Shown: piece after piece, positions 47,901 to 53,900 of the stretch | Position numbering within the stretch: position 1 is the first letter of the stretch | Layout: each line of letters opens with the position of its first letter | Assembly: GCA_009767595.1 (NCBI GenBank) | Contig: VSDK01027300.1 | Location: 14,135-78,134, forward strand | DNA length: 64,000 bases | From: Symbiodinium kawagutii | Taxonomy: Eukaryota; Sar; Dinophyceae; Suessiales; Symbiodiniaceae | Reading direction: 5' to 3' | The notes under the pieces: generated by a model | Told to the model about the DNA's origin: nothing | What the model saw: only the letters and a program-made list of their open reading frames with translations | Database searches by the model: none | Translations under genes and position numbers: made by a program

Positions 47901-50900
47901 GCACGTGGCTGTCCATTCATGGACCCATGCAACAACTGATAACGGACGGTGAGTCCGGACTCACAAGTGAACGAGTGCAAGCCCTGTTGAGAAGACAAGG
48001 CATCCTTGTGAAGATCCGAGCCCCGGGCCAGCATGCGCGATTTATTGAAAGAAGAGGAGCAATCTTGAGAGTAACCCCATGCAACAACTGATAACGGACG
48101 GTGAGTCCGGACTCACAAGCGAACGAGTGCAAGCCTTGTTGAGAAGGCAAGGCATCCTTGTGAAGATCCGAGCCCCGGGTCAGCATGCGCGATTTATTGA
48201 AAGAAGAGGAGCAATCTTGAGAGTAACCTTGCATTGCCTAGATAGTCAATTAATGAGGGAAGGAATATTGTCAAGCATGGAAGACCTTTTAGCAGAAGCA
48301 GTATTCGCAGGTAATTCTTTGGTACATGTAGGCGGGGTAACTCCTTATCAATGTATTTATGGAAGAACGCCAGCCATGTTGCCGCCATTGCCAGAAGAAA
48401 CAGAAGCCATCGCAGACGAGTTGGCCGAAACGGCTGACCGCACCAGACATAAAATCAGAACAGCTGCGCTTGAAGCCATGATCCAAGCAACAAGCCTTGC
48501 TCGAACATCACGTGCTCTTCGTTCTCGATCCATCGCTGCCACAGAAACAGTGTACCGTAAGGGTGACCTCGTGGACTACCATCGACCAGCTTCAAAAGAT
48601 ACATCAGGCTGGCGTGGACCTGTGGAAGTGTTGGAATACAAACCAGAAGATGGAACAGTGATCGTTCGCCTTAACGGACAACCTCGACCCTGCAGATTAC
48701 AAGATGTTCGACATACCTTGTTTGCGCACGTGTCATTCACCATCTTTGTAACCATGCCGACTAAAGAAGCTATTACAGTGATAAAGCGGTTTATCCAAGA
48801 ACTCCAACCTCGCAAATATGTCACTTTAGGTTTGGTTCATCATGATAATGGTACAGCCTGCATTTCGCAGGCATCCAAGACTTGCGGAAACATGTTAGAA
48901 GCACTCAATCACCTGATTGAATCAGTTTGGTGTTTCGATGAATGCCACATGGTGCGAATTGGAAAAGGTTGCAGATCATTACCAGCAGTGCAGAATTCAA
49001 CTCATTCCACATTGTTGTATTGGAACAACAACGCGTTTACTGAACCCCAAGTGTTTATTGCTGATAGTACGAAAATGCAACTTTCGGAAATCATGGGTGA
49101 CGATTGGTATAACATATCGTTCATTCAACTACTGCATAATAGTGATAACCCATCCGGTCTTTGCGACAGCATCGATGCCACAGCTGCCACACACGGACAG
49201 GAAAGTAGTGGATTATCGGTCATCCCTGACATTGCAAGTGAGCGATTGTCAACTATCCGCGAAGGTTCGAACGAGGACCAAGAGTCTGAAACTCCGGAAG
49301 CATTGTTTCATGCTTTCGTGTCCAAGCACTTCGATCAGCCAGCAGATAAGGAAGAAGAATCAGCTCTTCATGAACTTTGGACACTGTATCAGGATACCGT
49401 GGAAATGCCAGTCGAGCACTCAGAAATAGAAGAAATCCCCATAACATATGTATACCCTGAAGATCATTATTATCAGCACAGCGCTTGTAACCACACAAAT
49501 AGTACTCCCGAATTAGACCCAGATGAATCGTCCATCACCGAACTTTTAGTCCTCCCCAATTTAAGTAATTGTTTCGGAGATGCAAAGGAACTCGCAGAAG
49601 ATGAAATGTACTCCATCAAAATATATAACACTGTAAGTAAGGTGGAAGTGATCAAACGTGCATCAGATCTACTTACCAAAGAAGAAATGATCAAGCACAA
49701 GCCGCAAGTTGAAGCTGCTATACTGGAGGAACTCAAGATCTGGAATAACTATGACTGTTTCAAGATGGTTCCCCGCAAAGGTGCTGTAAACATTATTGAT
49801 TCACGGTTTGTAGCAAAGTGGAAAGTGAAAGACCCAACCAAACCATATGAAAGCAGAATCATTCGTATGCGCATGGCTTTAAGAGGTTTTAAAGAATGGT
49901 GCGCTGATGCCTTGGACACCTATGCAGGTACCGGTTCTAAGATTTCTCAAAGACTTTTGTTATCTGAAACAGCATGTCACCCTGAATGGTCCTTCCTGTC
50001 ATTAGATATCAACAAAGCATTTTTACAGGGAGTTTCTTATGATGAGCTTTCAAAGGTTACCGGACAAGAAGAACGTGTGGTTCACTTCACATTGCCTCCT
50101 GGTTCGGCCCAAATCCTTAGACTCATACCAGGGTATGAACAGTATGATGAAAGATACCATGTTCTCAAATGTCTTAAACCCGGTACCGGTTGCAAAGATG
50201 CTCCTCGAGCATTCAGCTTGAAGTTGGCCAGTGTTACTCGCAGTGAACAAGTTGGACTCAAGCCTCTATCAGCAGACCCCGAATGCGAAGTGAAACATAA
50301 AAATGGGAAATTAGTTCTCATACTTGTGAAACACGTGGACGACCTCAAAATAGCCGGTGAAGAACAGGAAGTCCAGCTACTTTTGCAAGCTCTTGAGAGA
50401 GCATTTGGTAAAAGTGATAGGAATAACAATAATTTCACATGCGTAGGGATTCGACACCATAGAAGCCCTGATGGTACCATCACACTAGACCAACATGAAT
50501 ATATCAGTGCACTCAAACCCATCCATCATCCAGATATCACTGGTAAACCCATGGACGAAGCCTGCACTGAATCAGTGATGCGATTGTACTGGTCGTTGTT
50601 AGGAGCTGTCGCCTACACGTTGTTGACCCAGCATTGGATAGCCATATACATTATTGCCCTACAACGTCAGACGCATAAGCCACAATACCAACATATCCGA
50701 AAACTGAACTCACTGTTGAAGGTTTTGAAAAAACAGAAAGCAGTGATTGTCTATCCAGCCATGAAATGTGCCAAGAAAATCATCGCCTTTTCGGATGCCT
50801 CCTTTTGTAAAGAGTCGGAGACGAAAGGGTACGGTGTGAGAGGCACAGTGTTCCTTCGAATCGGTTTGCGGAACGGTGAAGAGTGTTGTCATCTCATAGA

Positions 50901-53900
50901 TGCTACGAGTCAAAGTTTGAAATTGGTCACCAGAAGTACTTTCAGTTCAGAGACTTTAGCAGCTGTGGGAACGGCAGATACGCTTATTCCTTTGGTAATT
51001 TCAATGATTGAAATCATGTTCGGTCCATTTACGCCAGATGAGCTTCGTGCATTTAGGGAAGGATGTCAGACCCCTCTAAAGGTAATCCTCATCATAGATG
51101 CCATGAACCTCTTTCAAGCTTGGACTGGGACTTCATTGAAACTGCCATCAGAGAAATCATTGTTTCCTCATATTGCTTGGCTTCGTGACGTGATTAAATG
51201 CACGCCAACCCACTGTGCTTGGTGTGACACGAGGGACATGTTGGCCGACGGCATGACGAAAGGATCTGTTTCTAGAGACGCTATCCTTAATGCTATGGCC
51301 GGCAGGTTCCACTTCGACCACGACATTCACGAACACAAGTTTCAAGCCGCTCAAACCGACTAATGCGCGCACATGCACACACATGCACAACGTGCCGTGG
51401 AACTTACCTAACCATTAACCACAGGGGTACAACCATGAGCACACCCGACTGCTTTGGTACCCAGGTTCAGTGGTAGTTGCATGCCGTAGCTTTATCTCGA
51501 GATGTAGTATTACCATCGTACAGTATTACCAGGATTTATCCTCATGCCCTATAGGAAAAGGACCGCGCTTCTCTTTGTGTTGCTGACATGGTCGATTGCT
51601 ACCGAACTACAATGGCTGATGATGGGGAACCAGGGGGACTAAGGTTTTGACCCACAGCCATATCTAAATGTATACATATGATATGTATATACAAAATATT
51701 TATACGTCCGCAATCCATGAACGATTAAAGATATTGATATAGTGATGATTTCATATATAAGTATGAACATAATCATGAGTAAAATTCAAGAGACAAACAT
51801 AAGTACACATATAGACATAGACATAATGAATACAAGTACATATACATTTACGCAGTATATATGCACACAAGTCTTTCCATACTTTTACATTCCATGTATG
51901 TTCTCACACATTCCACGCTTGTTTGGGCCTGGCAAACCCAGCAGTCCTTGCAGCACCGCGATCAACTCGTTGCCGCAGGTTTCTGCTGACAGCCAAGTTG
52001 TCAAGCGGATCGGCCAGTGCCGAGGTGCGCCAGGTGTTCCAGCAGCTCAAAACTGCCGGAATTGGCGGATTTATGGGGCTGTGGGTCAATATTAACCAAG
52101 CAGTTAACCAACCAATGTTATAGCTGGGTATAGCTTTTAGTGGTTAATAGGGGATGATAACTAACAGTTATAGGGGATGTATACCAACTATATATGGCTA
52201 TGGGTCAATATTAACCAAGCAATAATGGTGGATAAGTTCACCAACAAAACTATAGGGAAACCAATGGTTAATGATGGGGGAACCAGGGGGACTAAGGGTT
52301 TTGACCCATAGCCATGGGACAGAGTGGCACAGATTGGCACAGACCTCTCATTGACTCAGAGATCAATCTGTGGAAATTGAGGGCACCATGCATTCTTTGT
52401 TGAACAACGAGGGTTCCGTTGCCAACCTGCCAAGCCAACGGTGAAGCCGGAGGCTGAGTCCATAGTGTCGTTATGTCAACGTGGAGAGTCTCAGGGCGTT
52501 TTGCTTCTTCCACAGGCGGGGCAGCCGCAGGGCCACAGCCTGGGGACACAATGCCCTACGTCACCGGTGGTGGGTTCCAGACGTCTGCAGAAGCAGCTCT
52601 TTGGCTCTTGTAACGTTGTTGTTCTGGCTAGAATTAGGAGGTTATCATCAAAGTGGTGTTATGGCTTTTTCTCAAAATGGGGATACCCCAAATCAGCCTT
52701 TATTATATAGACAGTTATAGTAGTAAACCCATTATTTTTTTTGGGTTCTTTATTTTGAGAACCCCCCTTATCATCAAATTAGTACACTACTCTTGTTGGA
52801 TTTTGTAGCTGTTGTTATGGTTGTTGTTATATAACACTGCTCTTGTCATCATCAAAGTGGCGCCTCAATTCCTAGTCTCGTTTTGATTCCCCGAACACCG
52901 ATCGGAGTCTCTGACGATGGCCTCCGAGATAACTTCGCGAGAAGATGGTTATCCTCATGATCTGGGATTGTTTTGAACCAGGGCAAGCTTGTCATTAACA
53001 GTCCTCTTTATTAACCAGCATTATGAAAATGATATTTTTATTCAGATTTTTAACAGGATAATATAATGTGAATGAATCATAGATCATTGTTATGTTTAAC
53101 AGGTCCTCTGCTGCAAGATGCCTACAGCCGGAGCTGTGAGTCTCAGCCATCTTTGCCAGGCATCGTTGGTCTCTGATTTGAAGGACCGTGCTGTTGAGTT
53201 GCCAGCTGGCGGTCCCTGATGGGATCTGACCGGGAACCTGGTGATTTCATATGGCTATGGGTCAATATTAACCATCAATAATGGCTTATAATGACCAACC
53301 AAATCAGGGGGAACCAGGGGTACGGGGTTTTGACCCACTGCCTTATGACTTGGAGAAGGGTCTGGGTCTAAATCCCACATGGATATGTTCATATGGTGGT
53401 TTCTCAAAATGGGGGTAGCTCCAACTCATCAGATATTAGCAATCTATAGCAATAAACTGGGGTGCCCGATTTTGAGAAACCACCAAATGTTCAGAAACGG
53501 TGCTCTCTCAGCCTTCGCTGTGAGTGCAGGATGTGGATGTGAGGCAAGGTCGTTGGACAGCAGTGGAAGAGAGGAAACTCTGCTGGGACCAGCTTTGGCT
53601 CTCTCGTCCTTTTACTTGGGCGGGCCCCAGTAGGTACTCGCAAATGATGAATAGTTTAGGGTGCCACCGTGAATGGACACAACGTGGTCATCACATGATT
53701 GATTCGCAGTCCAACAATCACTTACCACAGGAACACTTCGCTGTAGGTACCGTCGTCACTTTGCTGTACAAGAGCCAACTCAGAAAAATGCAGTGAGCAT
53801 TTCAAGCCCCCAGTATTTCCAATTGAAGTAGGGGACCCCAAAGTTATGGATGGATGGTATATTACTAGAAATGGTTGATAAAGTGGATGACAACTGGGGG

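Larger units (their letters stand above)
40177..51608 (+). mobile_element. Ty1/copia-type LTR retrotransposon, 11.4 kb, recent but with broken frames
   Basis: Identical 161-bp LTRs, a 5-bp target duplication, a primer site and the order Gag - protease - integrase - reverse transcriptase - RNase H (integrase before RT defines copia). Coding frames: 40273-44508, then 44509-45444 in the same frame after one TAA, then a shift to 45441-46139, another shift to 46145-48091, and after a 152-bp duplication 48079-51363. Extra parts not usual for copia are a secretory-type N-terminus, a RING-H2 finger and an unidentified module with a Cys/His cluster between protease and integrase. The element lies inside a MITE in an intron of the deacylase-like gene, in the same orientation as that gene. 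Identical LTRs point to recent insertion, while the breaks suggest this copy depends on other copies or on recoding. Confidence 0.93.
40014..51659 (+). mobile_element. composite M1 MITE interrupted by the LTR retrotransposon
   Basis: The left part 40014-40176 (GCTATGGGTCAAGCAGTTAA ... TATAGGGAAAACAAT) and right part 51609-51659 (ACAATGGCTGATGATGGGGA ... TTTTGACCCACAGCC) together match the uninterrupted composite at 52077-52313. Removing the retrotransposon and one ACAAT restores the expected M1 sequence. A second internal GGCTATGGATCAA near 40108 marks the nested structure. Confidence 0.8.
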
